A DNA stretch of 64,000 nucleotides, from the NCBI RefSeq assembly GCF_030463535.1, contig NC_132880.1:32604342-32668341 (forward strand), read 5' to 3'. Numbering within the stretch: the stretch's first letter is position 1; each line of letters starts with the position of its first letter. Origin of the DNA: Salminus brasiliensis (Eukaryota > Chordata > Actinopteri > Characiformes > Bryconidae). The notes beneath the pieces were generated by a model. That model worked only from the letters and a program-made list of their open reading frames with translations. It had not been told where the DNA came from and searched no databases. Positions 50,110-64,000 of this stretch are shown one piece after another. A program made the position numbers and the translations under genes.

Positions 50110-53100
50110 TTAGGCCTCAAGCTCGAAGTCAAAGTACTGAGAATCGAAGTAATGAATTCTGACGTAGCCGTCCTCTCCGCCGCTACTGTAACTATAAAAC
50201 AAAACAGAAGAGACACTTCAATTAATATGCTTAAACAAGAGCTCTCTTTTTACTTTTAGTAATCAGTACTGCAGTGATGCTACAAGTAATTCCACTGAGG
50301 CTTTACAGAGCACAGTTGCTGGTCATTTCACTGAAAGAAACAGATTAGCAAAGGTGTTTAGAAGTGAAGAAGAATGAGTGGACATTAAGAAAAATAATTA
50401 AATACCTTTTTCCATCTGGATGGAACGCCACACAGTTAATAGGTCCAAAATGACCCTTCACTCTTCCAAACTCCTCTTCATAGGCCGCATGGAAAAACCT
50501 GTTCAGGAATAAATTAGTTATGGGACCAAAACACAGGAACGATACGGTAAGCAAAGGAAGCAAAACCAATTTGTTTGCTTTATTTTCTGTCTTCAATTGA
50601 TTTTTGGTCAGATGTTGATGCACTGGATAGCATTTATAACTGGCAGAAAACACATCAACTGTGTCCATCAACTGCAGCTAACCATTTGAATGGCACCAGT
50701 CTCAGCCTCAGACATCTGTCATCAGCGTACTGCAGCAATTTCTCAGACGGTAAATTATACTTTAAAGGAAAATGTCTGTCCATCATCCCCAAATAAACAG
50801 TTACATTTGGTATCCCAGCTTTTTTTGATAGGCCAATCTAACAAAAGTATGTGACATAATTGACAGTTAATTTGTGTACAGACCTAGCCTCGAATTTTCC
50901 AATCCTAGTAGAGGTGGTTGTGACCTCCATGGCTTCCTGACCTCCTCCCATGACCACCTGTGTGTCAAAATAAGAGAGTTCAGCACAAATCATGTTCCTG
51001 CTGACACTAAAGAAATTAAACTGCTGAAAGCATTGACATCCTAGCGGTCAGAACATTTTTGTTAATTTTCTTAATAGTTTTTAAAATGTGAGTTGATTCA
51101 AAATGACTAAAAGAATCCTAGTTCTTTCCTTCTCCTGTAAAGAGGTATATTTTTGTAAACACTGTAACCAACAATCCCATTTAGAACACGGTAGGTGTCA
51201 GAATTAAAGCAGTTCACTACAGCCTGTGCAATCCACCAAGACAACAGCACAGAAATGTCCTCTTATTGCAAAAAAAAATTCTGTTTAGCTTGTTGAGATG
51301 CACTAAAAGCCAACCCAGTATGTGCAGCAATACTTTAGAAATCAAACATTATAAATAAAATCTCTTACATGTTCCATGTTGGGCGAGATGGCGGCAGAGT
51401 TGACCGGCCGCTCAGTCTTGAAGGTTTTAATGTGGTCTAGAGACGTAGAATCAAACATCTGCATAGAAACAGACAGTCTGTCAGGATGGCTCTTTTCAAC
51501 AACGTGTAAAAAAGGCTCACTCTAACATTAGACAATTTCTCTGCTGATGGACTTTAGCGCATTTATCCATATTCCTCAGAAATATTTTAACAAGAATGTC
51601 CATAAACCTTAGCAGCGGAGTCTTTGGAGGCTGTGATGACCATCGTGAGATCCACAGAACTCTGGATGTCGTTGATCTGCTTCGTGTGCTCCTTCACCTT
51701 CTTCAGAATCTCCCCAGACTACAAACAAATAAAAATACATTTGAAGTGTAACAAACTAAATTTAGGCACCAGACTCTTCCTTAACAGTCTTCATGGATTC
51801 AAACATGCTTTTGTATCACTGATTTACCAGCACTATTTTCTTTTTACACTAAAGATGCAGATGATGTAAATCAGTCTTATCTAATATAAAACGTATTTCT
51901 TCTTGTCAATGTGATCAATTCTAACATCACATTTACATGCACACTAAATGTAATCATTATCTAATTTCAGCAGATGATCAAGTGGGCACGTAAACAGCAT
52001 ACTGCGATTTCAGATTAATAATATTAGAATAAAAAACAAACAAACAGACAAATCCACAGATCTGCATTTTAGCCTAGTGCCTTGAACGGACAAATAATTA
52101 CCATTAACAAAAAATTCCAAGTTCATAAAACTGTGGAAGTAGGAATTTTACACACTGTGCTTCTTTGGTAAATTTATAAAACAACAGAAGGGGTTCATGG
52201 TTACTCATACAGACCGGGTGTTTTCTGATGATCAGATTTAGTGTTTGTACATGCAGCAACATGTAAACAAATCTAATATATATGCATAATTCCATATCAC
52301 GCAAATAAGAACTGAAAATATCATCGGATTTCATGTGCAACATTAAAAAAAAACAAACAAAACAAAAAAAACAGATCTTACCTTTGCACTGAACTGGTTG
52401 ATTTCTCCATTTTCATGGCCAGCAATGACAAACTCCCCCAGAGGACCCCACACAGCACTTGTGATCTTTGATTCACTGCATGGCACTGAGAGATATGGCT
52501 GGTTGTCCTCTGAGATGGGACAAAAAATAAAATACAGGCTTGTCAACATAAAAAACTTATAGTATGACATCCATAGTTAGTTTTCTGTTACCATAACAAG
52601 GTCTAACTAGGGGTGCAACAGTATGTGTATTAGCGCAGATCTGGGACAGTGCGGCTGGTGCGGTTCAGTGCATGCAGTCACATTGAGAATATACTGTACA
52701 GAGTGGGACTTGCATGTGATCAGCATTTTTTTTTTTACTAACAGAAAATAAATTAAATAAAAAATAGTGACTTACATTTTACTGCAGAAATTGCAGTAAA
52801 CTGATACTATACAACACTAGGACACAACAGTCTGTTCAAAACCAATGACAGAGAAACTTTGTTTTATTTTTTCTGCCCTTTCTCCCCCTCTGTGGTACCA
52901 AACTGCTGTGTGAAACGAGTCATTACTGCTGCACTGCTAACGCACAATGAACAAATGATGCTAAAGAGCTGCGTTACACACTACTGTATGGGTAAAACTG
53001 ATACTATACATACTGTTGACATAAGCAACCACATTTACCAATCTGTTGGGGGTCCCGCAGGTCAAAAAAGTTGAGAAAGCACTGGTAGCCCATCTGTTTG

Positions 53101-54787
53101 TCGGTGGAGAACATGATGATGTTTCCAGTGAAGTCAAAGCCGCATGTTCTCACTGCTGAGTTGGTCTCAAGCATGGCCAACTGTTTACCTGAAGACAACA
53201 GAGCAAAAAAAAAGTAAAATCCATGATGCAAAACATATGATCTAATTGTATAGCACAGAAAATAGTCGTTCTAATTACGCCACCATGCAGTGCTTAACTG
53301 ACCTGTCTCGCAGTCCCAGAGCCTGCAGCTATTGTCAGCTGAACCAGTCAACACATTTTTTGTATCCCCTTTAATATGGGTTAAGGTAAACCAACACATC
53401 CAGGTACAGGTTTAAAAAAAAAAAAACAGTTATAGAAATGATGTAGGTTCATTAAACAAGTTCCCAAACTTAAGGCAGTGCATCACACACACTAAAGCTC
53501 CTAGCAGAGTACTATGGTCACCTTATTACCTTGTGTTTAGTAATGTCTAAAGCTTAAGGGTATATTTGAACTATTAGTCTATTCTAACTTGCTAAAGTTT
53601 TTCTTGGGTAAACAGCAAAGCACTTTTGTAAGTCGCTCTGGATAAGAGCGTCTGCTAAATGCCTTAAATGTAAATGTAAAGCTCAGCACAGCAGAAGCAT
53701 CAGCACTGAAGGATACAGTCCACATCCACACACCACACCGCTCCCGAGTGGCCGTTGTAGGTGCCCAGCCTCTCTCCATTCACTGAGTACCACACATTGG
53801 CGAACTGAGGGGAAATGAGAATCATTTTTTTTTTTAACAAACATTGTATTTAATAAACATGGCACTAGGTTAAGCATAATTACACTTAATGTCCTCCACA
53901 TACCTGATCCTTAGCCACAGAGAACAGTAGGTCTCCTTCTCTGTTGTATTTAATCTGAGTAATGGCCCTCTCATGGCCCTGTAAAAGAATCGGTTTCTGG
54001 AGAAAACAAAAAAAAAAGGATCAAACGTTATTACACCAGCACAAGATGAACCGCTGATAAAAACCTCTAACTTAACTCGGGATTATATAAAACTATTAAA
54101 ACGCCAGGGGTACATTTCAGTCTTCAATAATAAGGAGAAACTAGCAGGAGGTCGTATAAGCCATAGGCTCTTTACGCCCCGCTAGGGTGAGAGCTGGTTA
54201 TGGGTAGTGATGAGTAACTGCGATAACAAGGGCCAGCCACCCCCCAAAAAATAACCACAACGTTAAAAGCATGGCATTTTGCTGAGATTTGGGCCAAATA
54301 TTTAGCTATTAAAACTCCCAGTGCTAGCTAGTGCTAAACAACGCAACATCTGGAGCTTTGGAAACGCTAGCACTGGCACTAGCACTAGCACTGGCACTAG
54401 CACTAGCTACCGTCAGATAATAGGTGCCGTTACCCAAAGCGAAGCTACGCTTGCTAGCACTAGCCATCATAGCAAGTTCGCAGATCTCATAAATAAAGAT
54501 TATAGGTATAGAGAAATAATGTAACAGTGGTTATTTTACCACGTACTGACTGCTGGAGATCCCTTTAAATGTGCTTCCAAACAGGATGCGAAAATAAGCA
54601 GCTGATTCAGTTTAATTAAGAGAGACAATGTAACGTTAGCTAGCTTTGCTAACGCAGCTAGCTAGCTAGCTACTCACTTAACCTGCTGGCTACACTCGGT
54701 TCTGCTTAATAACCGCTAATTACAGCGATCGTGTCCTGCTGGACATCGTCGTTTTTCAGTTCTGAGTGTGAATTTGACTCTTACCAT
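50110..54787 (-). CDS. eif3i: Translation initiation factor eIF3 subunit I, complete, 11 coding exons, 325 aa
   Basis: WD40 beta-propeller subunit of eIF3, which loads the 43S complex onto mRNA in the cytoplasm; the human protein is also called TRIP-1. In transcript order the exons are 54785-54787 (ATG only), 53904-53996, 53717-53804, 53303-53368, 53039-53188, 52382-52509, 51608-51718, 51369-51458, 50884-50957, 50406-50498, 50110-50191. The sum is 978 bases, 325 codons plus TAA, the same length as human. The protein starts [22 protein letters not shown] motifs include NVWYSV in exon 3 and RLWD at residues 77-80. [16 protein letters not shown] is in the penultimate exon, and the last exon reads [15 protein letters not shown]. 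The start choice rests on the ATG lying exactly before a GTAAG donor, joined in phase to [10 protein letters not shown]. Introns carry AT-rich sequence and one SINE/LINE-type tail (53.6 kb). Confidence 0.97.
53617..53681 (-). mobile_element. SINE/LINE tail in eif3i intron 3
   Basis: cacttttgtaagtcgctctg then gataagagcgtctgctaaat, ending aaatgtaaatgtaaa. The least decayed tail copy in the window, lying in the intron between exons 53717-53804 and 53303-53368. Confidence 0.75.
54366..54412. repeat. Hexanucleotide array (CACTAG/CACTGG)n in eif3i intron 1
   Basis: Six to seven units of gcactag / gcactgg. GCTAGC-rich words occur on both sides (54326-54336 and 54636-54670). Confidence 0.85.
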
Positions 54788-54960
54788 GGCCGCGGATCGT
54801 TTGTGTTTCCTCCGTTTTTAAAAAGTATCGGTAGAAACCGTCCGACACACCACCCGCGTGTAACACCGGCACCGAGCAGAGACCGAGCGGACCGACAGAG
54901 GGCGCACTTACCGCCCGCGTCCGGTGAAGCATTTCAAAATACAAGTTCCCAATAAAGACG
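54788..54960 (-). promoter_or_regulatory. eif3i: eif3i promoter and 5'UTR
   Basis: CpG-rich sequence upstream (on the minus strand) of the eif3i ATG, with several CG dinucleotides around 54837-54925 and no clear TATA box. The start site is inferred to lie about 30-150 bases above the ATG. Confidence 0.45.
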
Positions 54961-55900
54961 CCTGTGTAGTTTAATGAACCACAAAAACCACAAAAAAACC
55001 TAATTCATTTGAATCTGGCCAGTTTCCAACCTGTAGCTAGCTATATTATTCCTGTTTTGTTTCGGAGGCGTTAATGTTTATGATTATCGTCTGTTCTGAT
55101 CGTCTGTTCAGTGTTTCTCTCCTATTTAAACGCAGTTCAGACTGACACTCCTTCTGTAACACCTTCAGTTTTAATGAGCTGTTTCTGTAGTATAGTTTTC
55201 ATATACTGTCCTATATACTGTCTAGTTTCTGGGCCCTATTTTAGCTATTTTAGCACCGCACAGCTTGATTTCGGGCGAGTCAGTATGTCTTTGCTAGCCT
55301 AACAATTCGCCATTCCCTTTAAGATCCGGGTGCAGACTTTCAGTGGCGCATCATGCACAGTCTGGGAAGGCTTGCAGAAGCGATGGAGTGCATCAACTCT
55401 AAAATAATGTTAGTTTATTTTATATTCTGCTTATTGTTGATGTAAAAGTCTGCACAGCTGCCAACTGGCCTGTGCTACGGGTTTGTGCACTGCTGCGTGT
55501 CCATGTGTGCATAACTAGCGGGGGTGTTCGCGCGTCGGGCACGCGCCTGTGTTGACTATTCACTGCCAAGATGGCAATGAACGCCTGACCGTTGACGTCT
55601 GTCTAGGTTGTTTTTCACGCCTAGCTTCGGGGACCACTACGTCCATCAGCGTAGATATTCGCAAGCACTGTTGCTATTTAAATAACGCAGGTAGACAGTG
55701 TGAAAGTAGACTGTTGGCGGGGTGTAAGACAGCAGTGAACATCACGGTGTAGACAGGGCCCTGTCTATCTGTCTATATGGACTGGATAAACTGTCGCTTA
55801 AATTGTGTAAATCTACTCTTAAACAGAGTTACTATACAACACTCTTAAAATGAAGGTGCTACAAACAGTTGTTTGAGCAAACAGTCATTTTTGTATGATG
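54961..55900. other. Intergenic sequence upstream of eif3i
   Basis: No gene recognised. 55500-55690 is CG-rich (gttcgcgcgtcgggcacgcg) and could be a regulatory patch or a transposon end. Confidence 0.4.
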
Positions 55901-55901
55901 G

Positions 55902-56110
55902 TTACATTTACGGCATTTAGCTGATGCTTTTATCCAGGGTGGCTTACAAGGTTACTCATATTACAGAGGTGGGCCAATGTAGTGTTAGGAGTCTTGCCCA
56001 AGGAGTCTTATTGGTGTAGCGCAGCACCCAGACCGGGAATTGAACCCCAGTCTCCCACATGGTGTGGTAGCGCACAGGTAGGTAGTGGTGTTAACTGTTG
56101 CGCCACACCA
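55902..56110 (-). mobile_element. tRNA-derived SINE with LINE-type tail, complete
   Basis: Read on the minus strand, the head is tggtgtggcgcaacagttaa with box A-like TGGCGCAACAG and box B GGGTTCAATTCCCGG. A short body follows. The tail is gtaagccaccctggataaaa then gcatcagctaaatgccgtaa. The tail equals the isolated motifs at 20.9 and 53.6 kb. Confidence 0.8.
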
Positions 56111-56214
56111 ACCACATGATTGTTTATGAATCCAAAAGAGTGTACATAAAATCCACTTACGGGTGTCAGGACAATTTGGTTTTTAATAGTATGATTTATT
56201 CCTAAACATGAGCA

Positions 56215-56870
56215 CTGGCTTTTACAATGCAGACCCTTTCACTTTTTCACATTTTGTTATGGTAAGACCCCATAATGAAAAAGTAAACATTAAAAAAATA
56301 ATAATAATAAATCAACTTTCACATGGATGGTATTTAGACCCTATAAATATATAATCCGTGAAATGTAGCTCTGGGGGTCTTCCATTTCTCATGATCATCT
56401 TTCATTTGTTTATATAGCGTGAATGGAGAGTCCACCTCTGGTAAATGTAGTTGATTGGACATGATTTGGAAAGGCCTATAGACACACCTGTCTATAATGT
56501 CTCTATATAAGGTCTCACAGCTGACAATGCAAATCAGAGCAAAACCCAAGCCATCAGGAGGAAGGAACTGCCTGTAGAGCTCAGAGACAGGCTTGGAAAA
56601 GGCTATAAGGCATGATCTGCTGCGCTGAAAGTTCCCAAGAGAACAGTGGCCTCCCTAATTCCTAAAGGGAAGAAGTTTGGAACAACCAGGAGTCTTTCTA
56701 GAGCTGACTGCCCCACCAAACTAAGTAATCAAGGGAGTAGGGCCTTGATAAGAGAGGTTACCAAGAACCCAGTGGTCACTATGGCTAAGCTCCAAGTGTC
56801 CTGTGTGCAGAGACTTCCAGAAGGTCAACAGTCACTGCAGCACTCCACCAGTCTGGGCTTTATGAAAAAG
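56215..56870 (+). pseudogene. Tc1-like transposon, truncated
   Basis: Carries cagaccctttcactttttca near the start, then the characteristic leader ggtctcacagctgacaatgc. The paired-type DNA-binding part of a Tc1 transposase follows: ggaactgcctgtagagctca, ttcctaaagggaagaagttt, ggaacaaccaggagtctttc. Similarity stops at about 56865 with no catalytic part. Confidence 0.75.
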
Positions 56871-56994
56871 GCATTTGGGATTCTAGTTCTAGTCTACAGA
56901 TTTTATTATGGTGTATTTAGTGCTTCACTGTTTACTCAAGAATAACCTTAGCTAGTTTGTTTAGACTAGGGTCCAAAAGACACCTCTAAGCATA

Positions 56995-57165
56995 GATCCT
57001 ACTAAACACAAAAGTCAGTATCCTGCCATTCTGACACACAGGGCAAGTTCCTTCCACCACTTCGGTGCCAGGGCGCTTGTCTTCCGTGGATCTTAAGAAA
57101 TGGCAAGTCGAGCCGAGCCGGCCTTGAAGCTGGAAGTGCTCCTGGTGCAGATCAGCTTTTGACCA
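56995..57165. repeat. Dispersed repeat shared with 18.4 kb
   Basis: Partner of 18425-18690 (ctactaaacacaaaagtcag, ccacttcggtgccagggcgc). Adjoins the LINE C-terminal fragment below. Confidence 0.6.
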
Positions 57166-57580
57166 TTGCCATCAAGTACGGAGGGGCTGGTCCAGTCTTT
57201 GCTTTGTAGGACAGGGTCAGGGTTCTGAATCTGATGCGGGAAGCAGCTACAGGAAGCCAGTGAAGAGAACGCAGCAGTGGAGTGACATGGCTTAACTCAG
57301 AAACGTTGAAGACGACCCGTGCTGCAGCATTCTGGATTAACTGCAGCGGCCTGATGGTGCGCAAAGGGAGACCAGCCAGAAGGGAGTTGCAGTAGTCAAG
57401 TCTTGAAGTGATGAGAGACTGAACAAGCTCTAGAGAGGAAGGGTCAAATTCTCCGGATGTTGTAAAGGAGAAATCTGCATGAGTTAGAACTGCAACATGA
57501 GTTGAGAACGATAACTGATCATCCATAACTTCACCAAGGCTTCGTGCCTCTGTAGATGGAGTGACCAGTGAGTTTTCACT
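57152..57580 (-). pseudogene. L2-like LINE, C-terminal reverse transcriptase part
   Basis: Minus-strand frame reads LGEVMDDQLSF, then SRLDYCNSLLAGLP, LIQNAAARVVFN, HVTPLLRSLHWLPV and RFRTLTLSYKAKTG. This is the conserved order after the polymerase domain of L2/Rex-type non-LTR elements. The N-terminal part is missing (5' truncation is typical of LINEs). Confidence 0.85.
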
Positions 57581-57879
57581 CAGTGGGGTTCTTTTATTAT
57601 TTCTTATTTTCCTTGTTAATTTGTATTTTGGAAATATAAAATGTATGTACAAATAAAATGTAGACTAATTCTGTACAATATATACCTGCTTATTTCTGAA
57701 TTACCCTGTCTTTTTGGCCATCAGACAAACACATAGATCACAGCTTGGCTGCCACAGGCTTAGCGCAAGAGCTTGTTCCTTCCCCCAGATCTGGGGGGTT
57801 AACTTATCTGTTTCTCTTCTTTTACATTTTGGGGGGAAATAATCTCAAAAGAACTTTTGGTGTATGTTTAGCATTAATT

Positions 57880-58080
57880 GTCAAAGTCAAATTTATTTGT
57901 AAAGCGCTTTTTCCAACTGTTGTAACAAAGCAGCTTTACATAATTAGTAATCCAAGACCCCCAATGAGTAAGCCAACAGCGACAGTGGCAAGGAACAACT
58001 CCCTCAGAGCTGGAGGAAGATACCTTGGGAGGAACCAAGACTCACAAGGGAGACCCGACCCATCCTCCTCTGGTCAGAAC
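57880..58080. repeat. Teleost interspersed repeat
   Basis: gtcaaagtcaaatttatttg, aaagcagctttacataatta, acaactccctcagagctgga and ccttgggaggaaccaagact form an ordered block I associate with a common fish dispersed repeat. No coding role. Confidence 0.55.
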
Positions 58081-58509
58081 TATTTAAACATTATTGATAA
58101 AAGTTCCCAAACCATCTATACTGTTGAACTGCTGTGATTATAATCATAATATATTAATCATGATGTAGTAGAACTTAAACATAGTCATGGCAGTGATGGT
58201 CAGTAATGATAGTTAATAGTGCTAATATTAATAGTGGCCCTTTTTTTGTTTTAATTTAATAGATTTAAATGAATTTAATTTAGGTTTTAACATGGTCATT
58301 AGACAGGTAGCAGTGGTAGGAGGGTGTACTGCCGATCTGACATGGGTGGTGGTGGGGATGCGGCGTGCTGGTCGGGAGAGCCAGAAGGTAACACAGACAC
58401 GGGAGCACCCTGAAATGCTAGCGTCCATCTGCTCCACCATCCACAAACCCGAGAGATCGCGTGCAAGCAGCGAGACAACAGATCCAGCAGCTCAGTATAC
58501 TACAATTCC

Positions 58510-58735
58510 CTTTTCAGTTTTCAGCCTAGATTTAGGGATTGTTCCGAACATTATCTGGAACGTTAGTCCAGAGTTTGGGGGCTTTATAAGAAAAGGCTCT
58601 TCCCCCTGCTGAGGTTTTTAAAATTTTGGGAACTACTAAGAAGCCAGCACCCTGTGGTCTAAATATTCTTGATGGTTCATAATATGTAATAAGATCTTGC
58701 AGGTACTCAGGAGTGCCATCTTCTAAATGCACTGC
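58510..58735 (-). pseudogene. L2-like LINE, extreme C-terminus
   Basis: Minus-strand frame reads PEYLQDLITYYEPSRIFR, GAGFLVVPKI, GGRAFSYKAPKLWTNVP: the last segment of an L2-type LINE ORF2. It may belong to the same insertion history as 57.15-57.58 kb but is in the wrong order to be one simple copy. Confidence 0.8.
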
Positions 58736-59479
58736 TATCTTCTTATAGCCTTAATTTGCAGATTTCCAGATGAAATCTGCATCGGCTGCCCTTTCCTAAT
58801 GATTGTGAAGTCACAGCCCGAACACGCAGCGTAAGATCGGAGACCTTTACCGAAGTCTAAATCTCCTGTAATGTCGAAAAGCTGGTTCCGTCCTTGACCA
58901 GGGGTGTCCTAACCTGTAGCCATCATATAGACACAAAATGTGAGTCATATGAACAAATTCAGACACTCAGGCTGATTATTTTGTGTGTAATTTAATTTGC
59001 AAATAATGTTTACAGGGTGTGGAAAAAAAAGAGGAAATAGAACAAAAACAAACCAACAAAGATCTTTGGTACCTTTCAACAGTGGATGGGTCCAGCATTA
59101 CTGAACATCAAATGAGGGGGGAGCCCATGAAAGCTAGCATGCTGTTATTGTGTACGGGATGGAATGTGGATGAATAACAGTTGTTCTGGATCCATGTTGA
59201 CATCTGACTGCTAGTCAACACATGGAAGACGTCAAGTGGATTTAGCGGGACTGATGTTCAGGTAGATGAAGCCCTCACGCTCAAGTATAAAACAGATCAA
59301 AAATAAACGTAAAAAGGGATTAGGGCCAGAACTGACTTAGCAACTGCTGTTGCCAGCCTCCTGTTACTGTGAAGCTACGGCGAGATCAGAACAACGTACA
59401 TCCATTTTCTAGCATGTCAGACCTTTTCGTTTTATAGCTAAATAAAGATCACATGAACGGCACTAGAATTGCATAGAGT
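58736..59479. other. Intergenic sequence
   Basis: No gene or repeat recognised. Confidence 0.4.
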
Positions 59480-61463
59480 TGAACTTTTTAGAATCTCTTT
59501 ATTGAACCTGATCACACACAGAAAACTGGATCTGGTCTGCAGTTAAATATTTCTGTAATGTAAGTTGCTTTTAATCTGTATACAATCATGTTAAGAGACA
59601 CACTGTATATTAGCAACAAAAATGTCAAACTAGTGTTCCACGATGAGGAAATGCTGGATTAAACGGATAGATTCTGTGGAAGTTAACTCACTTCTCAGTG
59701 GTCATAACCTCTGTCCAATGATGCATGCTTCCCCTCTGGAATGAAGTCTCATGGAATGATTTTGGAGAAACGTTTGTAAAACTGGCCAAATGACCAGATG
59801 ATGAAACTGACCCATTCATACAGAACTTAGACTGTGTACTGTTTGAGAGTCTTAAAGCACAAACACGTTCTGCAAAAGCTGCGAATACAAGGGTTTGGGA
59901 ACGGGCTGCACAAACACATATAAATCATTTAAATATTATCCACTGCATTTAAGTGTGGATGGAAAACGAGGTTTACGTAATTCCAAACTTTCTCCCAGAT
60001 TTCAAATCACACTTATTTTTATCCCAGTATGGTCAACTGAGGGCCTTGATACTCTATATATACTATCTAGAGTCTGACAATGACGTAGCATGATGATGAA
60101 GTAGATGATGAAGGCAACAAATTTACACTGCAAAGACAAACAGCAGTAACTTTCATGATTCTGCTACCAATTTCAGAAAATGCTGATTATTGTTGGTTTT
60201 CTTGTTAAATACAGAAACACAAACGTCCCTAGTGTCTTTCCAAGTCGAAGTACTTCTCAAATCTACAGTCATACAAAGGGGTCTTTGAGCGATGCATTAG
60301 AAGAACCACTTTTGCTTCCATTAAGACCTATTTTTGAAAAAGAGCGCGAAACATGAGTGTGAAGAACCTTGTAAAAAACAAAAAAAAAAACGTATTTTAT
60401 TTGTAAAGGTTGGTTCTTTATGGAACCAACAGTGTTGGTTTCTATGACATCGCTCAAAAAAGGCTTTTGTAGCACCTTTATTTTATAAGAGTGTAAACTA
60501 AAAGCTAGTGATTCACAAATGTGGGTATTCTGGGTCCACACATCTGATTTATAAAAAGCTGAATCCACCTGGAATAGTATTACAGATTAATAGAATATTT
60601 ATTTATGTAGGGTTACAAAAGCAGTAAAATGAATAAAATATTACTTTAGATATTATAGTGCAGTAGTTCAGCATCACCTGAACGTTCTGCTCTTCTCGTG
60701 TTTAATAAATACACTATCACATACATCAGTTTGATGCTGACAACTTATATATATATATATATATATAAGCAATTATTTGCCAACACCAATATGATTCTGG
60801 TATCATCCTACATCTCTGTCAACATTACATTATGGCATGTCGAAGTTATGCTAGTGTATTCAGGCCCTTAGATTGTGGAATTGCACTGAAAAATAAATAA
60901 ATAAACAAAAACAAATGAGGAAAACAATAGAAGAGCTGGGAGAGATGCAATGGACAGTTTCCGATACTAAACCCAGATTTAAGAACACCAAAAGACACAG
61001 CTACTGCCACACAATTACGGCTTTGCGTTTTTCGTAAGAAATAAGGCGATGCTCTTAAGCAGCACATCTGGCCATCCGTCTAGATTCTTAAAGGTTTTTC
61101 AGCCAAACTAAGAAGACCCGAGGCTAACATTCGTAAATTTAAGTGAGAGGTGGACAATAATACTCCATCAAGTTAAGCAGCAGCTGAAGCAATGTTCCAT
61201 GCCCCTTTTAGCGTGTTAGAGTGAGGGACTTCCACAGACAGGAATTTTCTGAGTGATGAAAGAGTAACAAAGACAGCCAAAGGAAAAATACAAAGTAAAA
61301 ATGCAGCATAAGAGCCATCTTGAAGGCACAATCTTCCCTGACAGAATGGACAACAACACTGCCGCAAAGGCAGAAACAGAGGACCAACCTCAGACACTGA
61401 AAGTTGGTGGGCACTGGCAGAGGTGGGGAGATTGTGAGGAGCGGTTAGCCCAAAGAGAACACC
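59480..61463 (-). other. txlna: Presumed txlna 3'UTR / downstream region
   Basis: No coding sequence follows the txlna stop. Minus-strand poly(A) candidates are tttatt clusters near 60598-60603 and at 59498-59503; the second (caataaagag on the minus strand) looks better. The 3' end is therefore uncertain, possibly about 2 kb below the stop. The stretch includes the inverted-repeat element at 60.3 kb and an AT microsatellite near 60748-60768. Confidence 0.35.
60265..60500. mobile_element. Short inverted-repeat element
   Basis: The left arm (gtctttgagcgatgcattagaagaaccactttt) and the right arm (gttggtttctatgacatcgctcaaa) are near-complementary around a ~100-base loop. A teleost fold-back MITE; related fragments occur at 5.2 and 24.4-25.1 kb. 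Confidence 0.65.
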
Positions 61464-63460
<1,997 letters not shown>

Positions 63461-64000
63461 CTGCAACAGTGAATGAACAAGATTTAGCAATACACAAAAT
63501 GATGGAGCCAACAGTTCATGCAGCAATTCTCTCTCTCTAACGTTCATCTAGCCATCGTAATTTGGCTCTTGTCAAATCCCATTCTACTGACAAGTGCCAC
63601 AACAACAAAAAAAAATCAAATGCTAACCACTTCACCTATCAATAGTTAATAGGAAATGTACATCTGTAACAACGACTGTAAAACTCTCCACCATTCAAAA
63701 TAAATATCATGTCACATTTTCAACTAACAACTAATACAACTAATTCGACTTACAACTAATGTCATTAAAGACACAGAGAAGTAGGCTAAAGACTTCATTC
63801 ATTCAACAGGTCTTTATAGCAAAACAGACAAAACAGCTCCGCAAAAAAAATAAAAAATAATTAGGAGAGAATGAATGGCTTTAATACCTAGGCCTCGCTC
63901 ATGTGACTGTAAAAGTGTTAATGGAGAGTTGTTTAGTTTGGAATATTTTAACATTAATATTTAACATTGGGTTATAATTTCAGGCACTATAAACTGTTCA
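63461..64000. other. txlna intron sequence, no exon seen
   Basis: AT-rich sequence upstream of the first visible txlna exon. I looked for the preceding coiled-coil exon (ending in a motif like EQYELREE) on the minus strand and did not find it. Confidence 0.5.

Noticed and set aside
57745-58137. 130-codon plus-strand frame
   Set aside because: It overlaps the teleost interspersed repeat at 57.88-58.08 kb and has no domain.
59498-59503. Definite txlna poly(A) site
   Set aside because: Several minus-strand AATAAA candidates exist over 2 kb; I list the region but cannot choose one from sequence alone.

Overview
The window is nuclear DNA of a ray-finned fish. It holds four spliced vertebrate genes on a background of fish-type transposon debris: Tc1-like elements, L2-like LINE pieces, tRNA-derived SINEs, MITEs and many microsatellites. 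The hdac1 product, as I recall it, is closest to the zebrafish form (480 codons, starting [11 protein letters not shown]). The repeat families look like those of otophysan fishes (characin, catfish and carp lineages), but the species cannot be fixed from this sequence alone.

Layout. Positions 1-33,500 are a gene-poor flank in which I find no host protein-coding gene. It contains a ~0.5 kb direct duplication (about 828-1,543 and 2,500-3,011), a fold-back element (5.4-5.9 kb), Tc1 and LINE remnants (6.4-9.4 kb), short inverted-repeat elements, an element with a telomere-like interior (14.7-15.4 kb), a 29-bp minisatellite (20.35-21.45 kb) and SINE copies. From 33.5 to 36.2 kb is marcksl1 (+, 2 exons, 214 aa, complete). 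From 41.7 to 48.0 kb is hdac1 (+, 14 coding exons, 480 aa, complete). From 49.9 to 54.8 kb is eif3i (-, 11 coding exons, 325 aa, complete). From 61.5 to 63.5 kb are the last five coding exons of txlna (-, 236 aa); the rest lies beyond position 64,000. The stretch 55.9-58.8 kb between eif3i and txlna is another repeat cluster.

I joined all exons by hand using GT/AG sites and codon phase. All three complete genes close in frame at the expected family length. hdac1 and eif3i are convergent, with 3' ends about 1.9 kb apart. The four genes do not form a pathway: a membrane/actin regulator, a nuclear deacetylase, a translation initiation subunit and a vesicle-traffic coiled-coil protein. Their linkage matches human 1p35, which supports orthology.

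I found no clearly novel protein system. The most useful observations concern repeats: a filled/empty site pair that defines a MITE, a tRNA-SINE carrying the same tail motif as other dispersed copies here, the telomere-like inverted-repeat element, and Pumilio-type motifs in the marcksl1 3'UTR.
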